Position numbers and translations under genes: made by a program
Notes under the pieces: generated by a model
What the model was told of the DNA's origin: nothing
Seen by the model: the letters and a program-made list of their open reading frames with translations, nothing else
The model's database searches: none
Shown here: piece after piece, positions 7,336 through 15,879 of the stretch
Layout of the letters: each line of letters starts with the position of its first letter
How positions within the stretch are numbered: the stretch's first letter is position 1
Assembly: GCA_023261185.1 (NCBI GenBank)
Contig: JALRJN010000074.1
Location: 1 to 33,364 of the forward strand
From: Porticoccus sp.
GTDB lineage: Bacteria; Pseudomonadota; Gammaproteobacteria; Pseudomonadales; Porticoccaceae
DNA: 33,364 nt
Direction: 5' to 3'

Positions 7336-8661
7336 TCAGGAAGCGGGAATTTTCAGGCGCTGTCCAACTCTGATGCGCGTGCTATTAAGACCATTATGTC
7401 GCAACAGGTCTTCTACAGACACATTGTAACGAACGGCTATATCCGACAGCGTATCACCCCGGGCAATGACGTGTACGCCCCCACCACCCATGGTTTTACG
7501 GGCCGCCAGCAATGTCCCGGCCGGAGGGGCTTTCTCGAAGTATCGATTGACACCGTTAAAAATGGCCCTCGCCATCTTTTGCTGATAACTCCGGTCGCTT
7601 AACTGCCGGGCTTCCTTGGGGTTGGAGATAAAGCCAGTCTCAACCAGAATGGAAGGGATATCAGGGGACTTGAGCACCACAAAGCCCGCCTGCTCCACAT
7701 GTTTCTTGTGCAACCTGGCAACGCCACCGATGGAGCGCAATACCTCTGCCCCCACTTCCAGGCTGCTGCTGAGCGTGGCGGTCATGGATAGATCCAGCAG
7801 CACGCTGGCCAGCATGTGGTCCTTGTCATCCAGGCTGACGCTGCCGGCACCACCAATCAGGTCCGCCTGGTTTTCCCGGCTGGCCAGGTAGCGGGCCGTT
7901 TCACTGGTCGCACCGCGCCGGGAGAGCGCAAACACCGACGCACCGTTCGCCGATGACTTGGTGAACGCATCAGCGTGTATGGAAATAAACATGTCAGCAC
8001 GGTGGTTACGCGCAATTTCAGTACGCTTGCGCAGGGGAATGTAATAGTCGCCCGTTCGGACCAGCCTGGCGCGAAAACCCGGGGTGCTATCAAGCAGCTT
8101 CTGTAATTCCTTGCTAATCGCCAGCACCACCTGCTTTTCACGTATACCTTTCGGCCCCAATGCACCCGGATCTTCTCCGCCATGGCCGGCATCGATGGCA
8201 ATAATGATATCGCGGTTGCCACTTTCTCCTGCGGCGTCCTTGACTGTTTTCACTGTCTCCTGACCAATGTCATAGAGATCAACCACCAGGCGATCACCAT
8301 ATTGCTGGTTTTTGGAGAGTGCAAAACTACGGGGTCTGACGGCAGTTTTGAGATCGAGCACAATGCGCAGGTCAGTCTTATCCTTGACGCCGGTGCGCAG
8401 TGCAGTAACCGGGGTTGTCGACAGGTCCAGACCATTGGTGCTGGTATTGATGGATGAATGGGCAATATCCATCACCAGACGGGGAGGATTATCCAGGGGG
8501 AAAATTTTGTGGTTTACCGGACCACTCAGGTCAAAAACCAGTCGGGTATGGTCTGGAGCCCGCCACAAGCGAACACCATCAACCGTCGCCGCTAAAGATG
8601 CCTCGCAGAACATCCCCAGCAGCAATAGCAACAAGGTTTTGATACATGCTGAATTCAGCAA
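7336..8661 (-). CDS. amiC: N-acetylmuramoyl-L-alanine amidase, AmiB/AmiC type (AMIN - Amidase_3 - LysM)
   Basis: This periplasmic zinc amidase cleaves septal peptidoglycan during daughter-cell separation. After the signal peptide comes an AMIN domain (VDGVRLWRAPDHTRLVFDLSG) that targets the septum. The Amidase_3 domain follows with IAIDAGHGGEDPGALG, KQVVLAISKEL, ISIHADAF and ILVETGFISNP, giving the zinc-binding H, E and H and the catalytic Glu. A C-terminal LysM binds glycan (VIARGDTLSDIAVRYNV). The start is chosen as TTG at 8661: AGGA (8672-8669) lies 7 nt upstream, and it gives MLNSACIKTLLLLLLGM as signal peptide. An ATG at 8757 is in frame but adds 32 residues that spoil the signal peptide and overlap tsaE by 86 nt. 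The gene is named amiC by architecture; amiB would be equally acceptable. Confidence 0.93.
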   Translation of the reverse strand: MLNSACIKTLLLLLLGMFCEASLAATVDGVRLWRAPDHTRLVFDLSGPVNHKIFPLDNPPRLVMDIAHSSINTSTNGLDLSTTPVTALRTGVKDKTDLRIVLDLKTAVRPRSFALSKNQQYGDRLVVDLYDIGQETVKTVKDAAGESGNRDIIIAIDAGHGGEDPGALGPKGIREKQVVLAISKELQKLLDSTPGFRARLVRTGDYYIPLRKRTEIARNHRADMFISIHADAFTKSSANGASVFALSRRGATSETARYLASRENQADLIGGAGSVSLDDKDHMLASVLLDLSMTATLSSSLEVGAEVLRSIGGVARLHKKHVEQAGFVVLKSPDIPSILVETGFISNPKEARQLSDRSYQQKMARAIFNGVNRYFEKAPPAGTLLAARKTMGGGGVHVIARGDTLSDIAVRYNVSVEDLLRHNGLNSTRIRVGQRLKIPAS

Positions 8662-8671
8662 CAAACTGTCC

Positions 8672-9142
8672 TCATGACATGGCTGCCAATTGTTTGATCG
8701 CGCCTTCGCCCCTCTCGGTGTTGGCCTCGACAAGTACACGCCGCGCGCCGTTTTCAATCCTGATCTGTATCCTCAAATCCGGCTCGGGCAACATGCCAGC
8801 ACCCCGTTCAGGCCACTCCACCAGGCAACAGTTCGCTTGCTGGAGATAATCTCGAATACCAATATATTCGAGTTCTTCGGGGTCGCCCAAACGGTACAGG
8901 TCAAAATGATAAATCAGTTTTTTCCCCAACTGATAGGGCTCCACCAGTGTGTAGGTGGGGCTTTTCACAACACCGTGATGACCAAAGGCTGACAGCATAC
9001 CGCGACTCAGGGTGGTTTTTCCTGCACCCAGATCACCTTCCAGAAATACCAGGCAGCCATCGGGCAACATACTGCCCAACTGGCGACCAAAAGCCACCAT
9101 GGCGTCTTCACCAGTCAGGTGAATGTCAAACGACTCCCTCAT
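8672..9142 (-). CDS. tsaE: tRNA threonylcarbamoyladenosine biosynthesis ATPase TsaE
   Basis: TsaE is the P-loop ATPase of the TsaB-TsaD-TsaE complex, which adds the t6A modification at A37 of ANN-decoding tRNAs in the cytoplasm. The Walker A motif GDLGAGKTT is at residues 36-44. It is followed by the family signatures KSPTYTLVEPY, YHFDLYRLGDPEELEYIGI and CLVEWPERG. At 156 residues the length is standard. The start ATG overlaps the nnr stop by 4 nt, which suggests translational coupling. The order nnr-tsaE-amiC-mutL is a classic gammaproteobacterial cluster. Confidence 0.97.
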   Translation of the reverse strand: MRESFDIHLTGEDAMVAFGRQLGSMLPDGCLVFLEGDLGAGKTTLSRGMLSAFGHHGVVKSPTYTLVEPYQLGKKLIYHFDLYRLGDPEELEYIGIRDYLQQANCCLVEWPERGAGMLPEPDLRIQIRIENGARRVLVEANTERGEGAIKQLAAMS

Positions 9143-10629
9143 GGATTCACTAACCGGCGCAGTGGACCCAGCAGATCGGTCGCAGTCATTCCCCTCTCAC
9201 CATCCACCGCAGCTCGGTCAGCGGCTTCCGCATGCAAGCCCACAGCGAGTGACAATGCCTGTCCGGGATCAATACCCTGGGCCAACAACGCCCCCGCTAT
9301 ACCACTCAACACATCACCCATGCCGCCAGATGCCATGCCAGGGTTCCCGCCTGTGCAAACGGCCACCGGGAGTTTATCGGAACAGCAAATCAGGGAGCCA
9401 ACACCTTTTAACAACACCGGACATTGATACTTTCGCCACAACTCACGCACGGCAGCAAATCGATCTGCCTGCACTTCAGAGACGGTTTTACCGAGCAGTC
9501 TGGCGGCCTCACCGGGATGGGGCGTGAGAATCCAGTGTCGGGAATCATGGGTCTGAGACGTCTGAGCGGCCAGCAGGTTCAGGCCATCTGCATCAACAAC
9601 CGTTGGTTTGCCAGCCATAAATACTTGGCGAAGCAACTGCTCTGACCAGGGTGTTTTCCCCAATCCCGGGCCGACTACCACAACGGACGCTCGCTCGAGC
9701 AGAGGCTGAAGTTCCTGCCCGGAAGAGACAGCATTGACCATGAGTTCCGGACAACGGGATAGCACGGCAGACACATGTTCTGAACGGGTTGCCACAGAAA
9801 CCAGACCCGTCCCTGTGCGTAACGCCACTTCTGCGGCCATGGCAACAGCGCCGCCAAAACCTCGCTCACCACCCACTACCAGGACATGTCCGAAGTCTCC
9901 CTTGTGTGCATCTCTGCGCCGCTTCGGCAACAAGGGCATCAGTTCTTCGAGATCCAACCGTTCACATTCCGGCGTCACCTGGTGGTACACCAACTCGGGA
10001 ACACGCAAATTGTTAAATACCAGCTCCCCGGTATGCTGCGGGCCTTCACCAGTAAACAATCCCTGTTTCATACCGATAAACGTCACCGTTACATCTGCAC
10101 CAATCACCGGACCAACTGCTGTGCCGGTATCACTGCAGAGTCCGGATGGGATATCCACAGCGACAATGGGCAGACCACTGTCTTTAATCAGGCGAATCGC
10201 CTGTGCAAAGGGCTCGCGAACTTCACCATTCAAGCCGGTACCCAACAGGGCATCAACTACCACACCTGTTTCCAAACCCATGCCATCACTAAAAGGCTTG
10301 ATACTGACTCCTGCCTGCACTGCATAGTTGTAGGCTGACAATGCATCGCCCTGGAGCTTGTGGGCAGCAGTGAGCTGAATGATTTCCACGGGCAAACAGC
10401 TTTCGGCGGCCAGTGCCGCGACGATGTATCCATCACCCGCATTGTTGCCAGCTCCACAAAAGACTGTCAGGGGAGCTCCAGGCCAGCGACTGATTATCTG
10501 TTGAAATACAGCATAGCCTGCACGTTTCATCAACTTGATGCCGGGAATGCCACAATCCTGAATGGCAATGCGATCCAATTCCCGGACCTGCCGGGCGGAG
10601 TAAAGAGGGACTGGCAGATGGTGCGACAT
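9139..10629 (-). CDS. nnr: Bifunctional NAD(P)H-hydrate epimerase / ADP-dependent NAD(P)H-hydrate dehydratase
   Basis: Nnr repairs hydrated NADH and NADPH (NADHX, NADPHX). The N-terminal YjeF_N epimerase domain (about residues 1-220) shows FCGAGNNAGDGYIVA at 58-72 and VAVDIPSGLCSDTG. The C-terminal ribokinase-like dehydratase (about 235-490) shows GDFGHVLVVGGERGFGGA, VVVGPGLGKT, LTPHPGEAARLLG and GGNPGMASGGMGDVLSG, with the conserved GMGD near the phosphate-binding loop. At 496 residues both domains are present. It is first in the operon with tsaE, amiC, mutL and yccF, and is divergent from queG across 65 bp. Confidence 0.97.
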   Translation of the reverse strand: MSHHLPVPLYSARQVRELDRIAIQDCGIPGIKLMKRAGYAVFQQIISRWPGAPLTVFCGAGNNAGDGYIVAALAAESCLPVEIIQLTAAHKLQGDALSAYNYAVQAGVSIKPFSDGMGLETGVVVDALLGTGLNGEVREPFAQAIRLIKDSGLPIVAVDIPSGLCSDTGTAVGPVIGADVTVTFIGMKQGLFTGEGPQHTGELVFNNLRVPELVYHQVTPECERLDLEELMPLLPKRRRDAHKGDFGHVLVVGGERGFGGAVAMAAEVALRTGTGLVSVATRSEHVSAVLSRCPELMVNAVSSGQELQPLLERASVVVVGPGLGKTPWSEQLLRQVFMAGKPTVVDADGLNLLAAQTSQTHDSRHWILTPHPGEAARLLGKTVSEVQADRFAAVRELWRKYQCPVLLKGVGSLICCSDKLPVAVCTGGNPGMASGGMGDVLSGIAGALLAQGIDPGQALSLAVGLHAEAADRAAVDGERGMTATDLLGPLRRLVNP

Positions 10630-10662
10630 AAACTACCGATAATCCGCTGAAAATCTGTCAAA

Positions 10663-10668
10663 ATTATA
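10663..10668 (-). promoter_or_regulatory. Candidate -10 element for the nnr-tsaE-amiC-mutL-yccF operon
   Basis: A perfect TATAAT on the minus strand lies about 34 nt before the nnr ATG in the short nnr/queG divergent region. No good -35 hexamer is visible at 16-18 nt spacing, so the assignment is tentative. Confidence 0.35.
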
Positions 10669-10694
10669 CGTTAACTATAGACTTAAGTTCGACC

Positions 10695-11813
10695 ATGACA
10701 CTTCAGCACAACGACCCTGACTACACTCAGCTGGCCCTTGAGATCAAGGAATGGGGAAAGGCGCTGGGCTTTCAGCAGATAGCCATAGCCGACATTGACT
10801 TGTCCGATAGTGGTCAACAGCTCAACCGCTGGCTTGAAAATGGCTACCAGGGGGATATGCGCTGGATGGGTGAGCACGGCAGCAAACGTTACCATCCCGA
10901 GCAACTGCTGCCCAATACCCGCAGGGTGATTGTGGTACGTATGGATTACCTACCCCCAGACGACAACCTGGTTGCCGTACTGAAATCCGATGATCGTGCT
11001 TTCATTTCCCGCTATGCCCTGGGCCGCGACTATCACAAGCTGATTAGAAAACGCCTCACCACACTGGCGAAAGAAATCGAAAAGGCAGTGCCGGGAGGGG
11101 TGACCCAGCGCCCATTTGTGGACAGCGCCCCGGTGATGGAAAAACCCCTGGCAGTCAAAGCGGGCATTGGCTGGCAGGGTAAGCATACTCTGGTGATCAA
11201 CAGCCAGGCCGGCTCCTGGTTTTTTCTGGGCGAAATATACACCAGCCTGCCGCTGCCCGTGGACACCCAGCTTGAGGAAGACCAGTGCGGGGAATGTCAG
11301 GCCTGTCTGAAAGTCTGTCCGACGGACGCATTTCCCGAACCCTACGTACTGGACGCACGACGTTGTATCTCGTATCTGACTATTGAGAACAAAGGAGCAA
11401 TACCCGAAGAATTTCGGGAGCCCATGGGTAACCGGGTATTCGGTTGTGATGACTGCCAGGCTGTCTGCCCGTGGAATAAAGCCGCCCCCACATCCAATGA
11501 GAAAGATTTTTCACCCCGTCATCATCTGGACAACAGTGAACTGGCCACCCTGTTTTTATGGAGCGAGGCTGAGTTTATGAAATACACAGAGGGGTCACCC
11601 ATCCGGCGCATTGGCTACCAGGGCTGGTTGCGAAATCTGGCTGTGGGGCTGGGGAATGCGCCGACTACTGAAAAGGTATTACAGGCGCTTGAAAGCCGGA
11701 CCAGCTTTCCATCGCCATTGGTTCAGGAGCATGTCGCCTGGGCATTGCAACAACATCGTGAACCAAGACGCCGAAAACGCAAGGTTGCCAACCCGGACTC
11801 CCACCGCAACTGA
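10695..11813 (+). CDS. queG: Epoxyqueuosine reductase QueG
   Basis: QueG performs the last step of queuosine synthesis, reducing epoxyqueuosine in tRNA with a cobalamin cofactor and two 4Fe-4S clusters. The 372-residue protein has the DUF1730 part with RYALGRDYHKLIRKRL and FVDSAPVMEKPLA, where the Asp at 143 corresponds to the family's catalytic acid. GWQGKHTLVIN follows. The ferredoxin-like cluster region has C198, C201, C204 and C208 (CGECQACLKVCP) and then C251, C254 and C258 (CDDCQAVCPWN). A HEAT-like C-terminal tail contains RIGYQGWLRNLAVGLGN. It diverges from nnr, as in many gammaproteobacteria, and converges on the broken ytoQ gene. Confidence 0.97.
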   Translation: MTLQHNDPDYTQLALEIKEWGKALGFQQIAIADIDLSDSGQQLNRWLENGYQGDMRWMGEHGSKRYHPEQLLPNTRRVIVVRMDYLPPDDNLVAVLKSDDRAFISRYALGRDYHKLIRKRLTTLAKEIEKAVPGGVTQRPFVDSAPVMEKPLAVKAGIGWQGKHTLVINSQAGSWFFLGEIYTSLPLPVDTQLEEDQCGECQACLKVCPTDAFPEPYVLDARRCISYLTIENKGAIPEEFREPMGNRVFGCDDCQAVCPWNKAAPTSNEKDFSPRHHLDNSELATLFLWSEAEFMKYTEGSPIRRIGYQGWLRNLAVGLGNAPTTEKVLQALESRTSFPSPLVQEHVAWALQQHREPRRRKRKVANPDSHRN

Positions 11814-11822
11814 ATCAAAAGG

Positions 11823-12263
11823 TTACTGTTGCGTGGTGAGGTAATCGAGAATTGCCACTACCTGCTGTGGCGTCTTTGCCCAGGCCATGGCAGACCCATC
11901 CACTTCCTTCAGCGGATGGATAATATCGGCGTCGTGCAATGTGATATAGGGCGTGCCCAATGCCGCGCAGTAGCCCGCATCGAACGCGGCATTCCACTGC
12001 TTTTACTTATCACCGAAGCGGATGATGGCCAGATCACACTGCTCGATCAGTGTTTTGGTACGAATCGCATTGATTTTCGAGGACTTATGATCCCGCCAGA
12101 ACAGCTCTGGCTCAGTGCCGAGCACATCACCTGCTGCGTCGCTGGCTTCGTGATCGGTGACGGCAGAGCTAAATGTCACCGGCAACTGTTTTTCGCTGGC
12201 ACCCTGAATAATCCGGTCTCGCCAGTCCGTATGAATTTCCCCCGATAAATACACCTGCCACAT
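11823..12263 (-). pseudogene. ytoQ: YtoQ-family gene interrupted by an in-frame TAA
   Basis: The reading frame starts with [18 protein letters not shown] at the ATG 12263-12261. It runs 86 codons to FGDK, meets TAA at 12005-12003, and continues in the same frame for 59 more codons to a second TAA at 11825-11823. The downstream part reads KQWNAAFDAGYCAALG, then PYITLHDADIIHPLKEVDG and a C-terminal VVAILDYLTTQQ. From memory, intact family members of about 145-150 residues have GDKYKQWNAAFDAGY, so the TAA stands where a tyrosine codon should be. One base change (TAC or TAT to TAA) explains it. The biochemical role of YtoQ proteins is not established; the N-terminus resembles nucleoside deoxyribosyltransferase-like folds. 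The ATG overlaps the orn stop by 1 nt (TGATG). Alternatives are a sequencing error or a functional 86-residue fragment. Confidence 0.85.
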
Positions 12264-12835
12264 CAGGGCTGCTCCTCCATCACAAAAAACACATCCCGGT
12301 AATATTTCAACTCGTTGATGGAATCCTTGATGTCATCCATCGCCAAATGCGCCCCCTGCTTGGAAACGCCCTTCAACAGCTCTGGCCTCCAGCGGCGAAT
12401 GATTTCTTTGACGCTGCTAACATCGAGATTTCGGTAGTGAAAAAAGGCTTCCAGTTCCGGCATCTGGCGGGCCAGAAAACGGCGATCCTGGCAGATAGAG
12501 TTGCCGCACATGGGGGACTGACGGGCATCAACAAACTGGGACAGGAAATCCAGCGTTGCCTTTTCAGCTGCCGCCATGGAAATGGTGCTGGTACGCACCC
12601 GTTCCGTCAGCCCGGATTGGCCATGTTGTCGGGTGTTCCATTCATCCATACCCTCCAGCAGTTCATCGGGCTGATGGATCGCCAACATCGGCCCTTCACC
12701 CAAAATATTGAGATGCTTATCAGTCACAATGGTGGCAATTTCAATAATGACATCGTTGTCGGTGTCCAGCCCGGTCATCTCCAGGTCAATCCAGATGAGA
12801 TTGAGGGGGTCCTTGCTCAGTAATACGTCATTCAT
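12263..12835 (-). CDS. orn: Oligoribonuclease
   Basis: Orn is the 3'-5' exonuclease that degrades di- and short oligoribonucleotides, including pGpG from c-di-GMP breakdown; it is usually essential in this class. All DEDDh residues are visible: D17 and E19 in [13 protein letters not shown]117 in [12 protein letters not shown], and H163 and D168 in [19 protein letters not shown]. At 190 residues the length is normal. The start overlaps the end of the upstream MscS-type gene by 8 nt, and the stop overlaps the ytoQ start by 1 nt. The three genes therefore look co-transcribed and translationally coupled. Confidence 0.98.
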   Translation of the reverse strand: MNDVLLSKDPLNLIWIDLEMTGLDTDNDVIIEIATIVTDKHLNILGEGPMLAIHQPDELLEGMDEWNTRQHGQSGLTERVRTSTISMAAAEKATLDFLSQFVDARQSPMCGNSICQDRRFLARQMPELEAFFHYRNLDVSSVKEIIRRWRPELLKGVSKQGAHLAMDDIKDSINELKYYRDVFFVMEEQP

Positions 12836-13892
12836 GGGGAGTTTCTTTGGCCTTGCTAATGATACTGTCCAGTGCCGCCAGCCTCGTTTCTCGCTGCTCG
12901 ACTTCTGCTTTTAAAACCTTGGCTTCTTCCTTACCAGCACTCTGCAACTGCTCTTTGAGGGATTTGAGTTCCTGGGTAATGGTCTGCTTTTCATCCTCAA
13001 GAGAATGAATTTTTTCAGCCCGGTCAGCCTTGTCAAAAATCATCGCTTCCGGTGCTTCTTGCTCGCTCTGCTTGACCTCCGGCTTGCCCGGAATGCCGAT
13101 AAATTTCTCACCACTCTGGTACTGACGCTGATTCATGAATGTTGGAGACACAATCTCGATACCCGCCCCATGCAACTTATCCAGAACCTCTTTTCGGAGT
13201 TTGCTGCGTGTCGTCAACAGATGTTTCACCTCTGGGTAATAGCCGGAAATCTTGTAGCTGACCGAGAAATCTCCCAGGTTGCGTATCTGCATAAAGGGTT
13301 CGGTAAGGCCCGCTGCCAGCGCCGCTTCCTTGAACAGTGGCTCCAGTTGGTGGTGGGCCACGTCATAGCCAAGGGATAGTTCACAGGAAACAATGGTGCC
13401 GGATGAGCGCACAACGGTGACCGGATTTGAAGCCAGAAAGAGATTTGGCAATGTAATCAAGTCGCGGTCTTCAGACTGAATTTCCGTATGAAACAAACCC
13501 CGCTCTGTCACGCGACCAAAGTGCTCGCCGGCACGAATAAAATCACCGTGATGAAAGCTTCTCACGGCGCGCAGCATCAAACCGGCCATCGCATTGGAGA
13601 CAAAGGTGGTAGACGACAGAGCAATAACACCTGTCAGCACCAAACCCAACAGGCTCAGCAAATCACCCCGCGTGGACTCGCTAACCGGCAAGGCCAAAAT
13701 GACGATCACCAGAGCGATCGCCGTCAGCACCAGCATAGTGACCTGGCCCGGCAGCCTCGATTCCGTGGTTAGACTGGCACGTCGCAACAACAACCAGTTG
13801 GCAATCCACAGGCACAAAACAATGAAAGCAATTGTCACCAGCAGCGGAATAAATGTTGCCAGCGACTGGTAGATTCCTTCCAGATCAAGCAT
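12828..13892 (-). CDS. MscS-family mechanosensitive ion channel with C-terminal coiled coil
   Basis: This is a 354-residue inner membrane channel that would release solutes on hypo-osmotic shock. Three hydrophobic segments lie at about residues 12-36, 50-70 and 78-108. The last is the pore-lining TM3 ([31 protein letters not shown]). The MscS beta domain follows with [38 protein letters not shown] and the vestibule fold. Unlike minimal MscS, the chain ends in a charged Glu/Lys/Gln-rich helix (about 290-350: [19 protein letters not shown] and onward) that should form a coiled coil. CAGGA precedes the ATG by about 9 nt. It is the first gene of the group with orn and the broken ytoQ, and is divergent from rsgA. 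Confidence 0.88.
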   Translation of the reverse strand: MLDLEGIYQSLATFIPLLVTIAFIVLCLWIANWLLLRRASLTTESRLPGQVTMLVLTAIALVIVILALPVSESTRGDLLSLLGLVLTGVIALSSTTFVSNAMAGLMLRAVRSFHHGDFIRAGEHFGRVTERGLFHTEIQSEDRDLITLPNLFLASNPVTVVRSSGTIVSCELSLGYDVAHHQLEPLFKEAALAAGLTEPFMQIRNLGDFSVSYKISGYYPEVKHLLTTRSKLRKEVLDKLHGAGIEIVSPTFMNQRQYQSGEKFIGIPGKPEVKQSEQEAPEAMIFDKADRAEKIHSLEDEKQTITQELKSLKEQLQSAGKEEAKVLKAEVEQRETRLAALDSIISKAKETPHE

Positions 13893-13988
13893 TTCTGATT
13901 CCTGTCCCCCGATGCGCTTATGCTATATCCTTGCGCCCAACGAAGCCAGCTAATAACCCCGGGCACCTATTCCAGTCAGGATTGGATT

Positions 13989-15008
13989 TTGAGCAAACGC
14001 CATTTAACCAAACAACAACAGCGACGCATCCAGCGTAATCAGAACAAGGCTCAGGCTGCTGTTGATAGAGTGCAGGCAGAAGCGTTGCTGACCACGGATA
14101 ATCTTGGCCCGGAGCAGAATGGGCGGGTTACGGCCTGTTATGGTTCTCAGGTAGATGTTGAGCCTGAAAATGACAGCTCTCATGAATCAAAGCGCTGTCA
14201 CCTACGGGCAAACCTGCCATCCATTGTCACCGGAGATAATGTTATCTGGCAGGACGGTGACCCCAAGGGTGTGGTGGTTGCCATCAAGCCACGCAACAGT
14301 GAACTTTGCCGCCCGGACAACCGCGGCAAGCTCAAACCTGTAGCTGCCAATATTGACCGCATTGTGATTGTTATCGCACCCCTGCCCGAACCCCACCGGA
14401 ACCTGATTGATCGCTACCTGGTTGCGTGCGAGCATCAACAGATCACACCTGTGTTAGTGATGAACAAAAGCGACTTGCTCGATGACAATAGCCGTGACCG
14501 TCTCATGGATATGCTGTCTGACTATCAGACGCTGGGCTACGTCTGTTCGCAGGTTTCTGCCCACAGTGGCGATGGGATGGGGTTGCTCTCCGATCTTCTC
14601 GACCGAACAACCAGCGTGTTTGTCGGCCAGTCGGGTGTTGGCAAGTCTTCCTTATTAAATGCACTGTCTCCCGGGACAAATACCGCGGTTGGCGCGCTGT
14701 CAGAAGCAGTGACCAAGGGTACTCACACCACCACCAAGGCACAGTTATTTCACTTACCCGGGGGTGGTGAAGTGATCGATTCGCCGGGAATACGTGAATT
14801 CGGGTTATGGCACCTGAACCCCGAGGAAGTCGCTAGCGGCTTTATTGAATTCCGACCTTTTCTCGGCCACTGCAAATTCAGGGATTGCCAACACCGAGGC
14901 ACCGAGCCCGGCTGTGCCATTAACGAAGCCATAGCTGAAGGTCACATCACTACCCAGCGAGCAGACAGCTACCGGCATATTCTACAAAGCCTCGAAAGCG
15001 GCCATTAA
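13989..15008 (+). CDS. rsgA: Ribosome small subunit-dependent GTPase A (RsgA)
   Basis: RsgA is a circularly permuted GTPase that checks late 30S maturation. The start is set at TTG 13989: AGGA (13978-13981) lies 7 nt upstream, and the product begins MSKRHLTKQQQRRIQRNQ, the standard RsgA N-terminus. The frame opens earlier at 13920 but that extension is not family-like. The OB fold (about 40-105) is followed by the G domain in permuted order. G4 NKSD is at 159-162, G1 GQSGVGKS at 213-220, the switch region KGTHTTT at 243-249 and G3 DSPG at 264-267. The zinc finger uses C295, C300, H302 and C309. At 339 residues the length is normal. Confidence 0.96.
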   Translation: MSKRHLTKQQQRRIQRNQNKAQAAVDRVQAEALLTTDNLGPEQNGRVTACYGSQVDVEPENDSSHESKRCHLRANLPSIVTGDNVIWQDGDPKGVVVAIKPRNSELCRPDNRGKLKPVAANIDRIVIVIAPLPEPHRNLIDRYLVACEHQQITPVLVMNKSDLLDDNSRDRLMDMLSDYQTLGYVCSQVSAHSGDGMGLLSDLLDRTTSVFVGQSGVGKSSLLNALSPGTNTAVGALSEAVTKGTHTTTKAQLFHLPGGGEVIDSPGIREFGLWHLNPEEVASGFIEFRPFLGHCKFRDCQHRGTEPGCAINEAIAEGHITTQRADSYRHILQSLESGH

Positions 15009-15017
15009 GCCCGACAA

Positions 15018-15042
15018 AACACTGCAAAATCAGTGTTACAAT
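15018..15042 (+). repeat. Inverted repeat with adjacent -10-like hexamer between rsgA and the rhodanese gene
   Basis: AACACTG, a 6-nt A-rich loop and CAGTGTT form a perfect 7-bp stem at 15018-15037. TACAAT (15037-15042, one mismatch to TATAAT) begins inside the right arm. No T-run follows, so it is a poor terminator. It may be an operator or attenuator for the downstream pair. No clear -35 was found. Confidence 0.35.
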
Positions 15043-15071
15043 CGCCGCCTGCTATCAGTACGGGAGGCACC

Positions 15072-15878
15072 ATGTCCACAATTCCAAAGTTACTCGAGCC
15101 GCAAGACCTGCTTAACCTGCTCGACCAACCCAATATTCTGATCATCGATCTGTGTAACGATGGTCTTTATACGCAAAAACATATACCCGGCGCAGTTCAC
15201 GTCTCACCAAAAGAGCTGATGAATGGTGGCCAACCCTGGCCCAACAAGCTGGCATTACCCCCACAGTTAAATGCACTGTTTGGACGTCTGGGATTAACCG
15301 ATGACACCCATGTCGTTGTTTACGATGATGAAGGCGGTGGTTGGGCTGGCCGCTTTGCCTGGACACTCGATGTGATTGGACACCACAACTGGTCATACCT
15401 GAACGGTGGACTGGTAGCCTGGCACAACGAAGGCTTTGCCGTGACTCAGGAAGTACCCCCTCCGACAGCAGTTGAGTTTGATGTAAAGGTCGACCTAGAA
15501 GCACTGGTGAGAACCGAAGAAATCATAGCTCACCTGGATTCCGGCGACTGGCAAATCTGGGATGCTCGCACCCCGGCAGAGTTCTGCGGCGAAAGAGTCA
15601 TGGCCGATAAGGGCGGACACATTCCCGGCGCCATCAACTGCGAGTGGACCAGCCTGATTGATAACCATAGGAATATGCGAATTCGCGAGGATGCCCTGGA
15701 GCGACTGGCTGCAATCGGAATCGATCCCAGCAAACCCACTGTGACACACTGCCAATCTCACCACCGTTCTGGTTTTACCTACATGCTAGGAAGAATATTG
15801 GGCTTTGACGATATACGAGCCTATGACGGCTCTTGGTGGGAATGGGGTAATCGCCCGGATACTCCAGTGGAGCAATAG
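15072..15878 (+). CDS. Tandem-domain rhodanese (thiosulfate/3-mercaptopyruvate sulfurtransferase)
   Basis: This 268-residue sulfurtransferase has two rhodanese domains. ATG 15072 is preceded by GGGAGG at 15062-15067. The N-terminal domain (about 5-125: IIDLCNDGLYTQKHIPGAVHV and VVYDDEGGGWAGRFAWTLD) has no Cys in its loop and is the usual inactive partner. The C-terminal domain carries the persulfide-forming Cys227 in the six-residue loop CQSHHRS. It matches the RhdA-like enzyme that lies beside psd in Pseudomonas. The active loop does not by itself distinguish thiosulfate from mercaptopyruvate use. It lies 63 bp after rsgA, and its stop is 1 nt before the psd start codon. Confidence 0.92.
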   Translation: MSTIPKLLEPQDLLNLLDQPNILIIDLCNDGLYTQKHIPGAVHVSPKELMNGGQPWPNKLALPPQLNALFGRLGLTDDTHVVVYDDEGGGWAGRFAWTLDVIGHHNWSYLNGGLVAWHNEGFAVTQEVPPPTAVEFDVKVDLEALVRTEEIIAHLDSGDWQIWDARTPAEFCGERVMADKGGHIPGAINCEWTSLIDNHRNMRIREDALERLAAIGIDPSKPTVTHCQSHHRSGFTYMLGRILGFDDIRAYDGSWWEWGNRPDTPVEQ

Positions 15879-15879
15879 T

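Noticed and set aside
6729-7373. 214-codon frame antisense to mutL
   Set aside because: It lies wholly opposite conserved MutL coding sequence and has no recognisable domain.
11815-11997. 60-codon minus-strand frame at the end of the ytoQ locus
   Set aside because: It is in a different frame from the conserved KQWNAAFDAG segment and resembles nothing.
11829-12248. 139-codon plus-strand frame opposite the broken ytoQ gene
   Set aside because: The minus strand gives clear family-like residues on both sides of the TAA; the plus-strand frame is a shadow.
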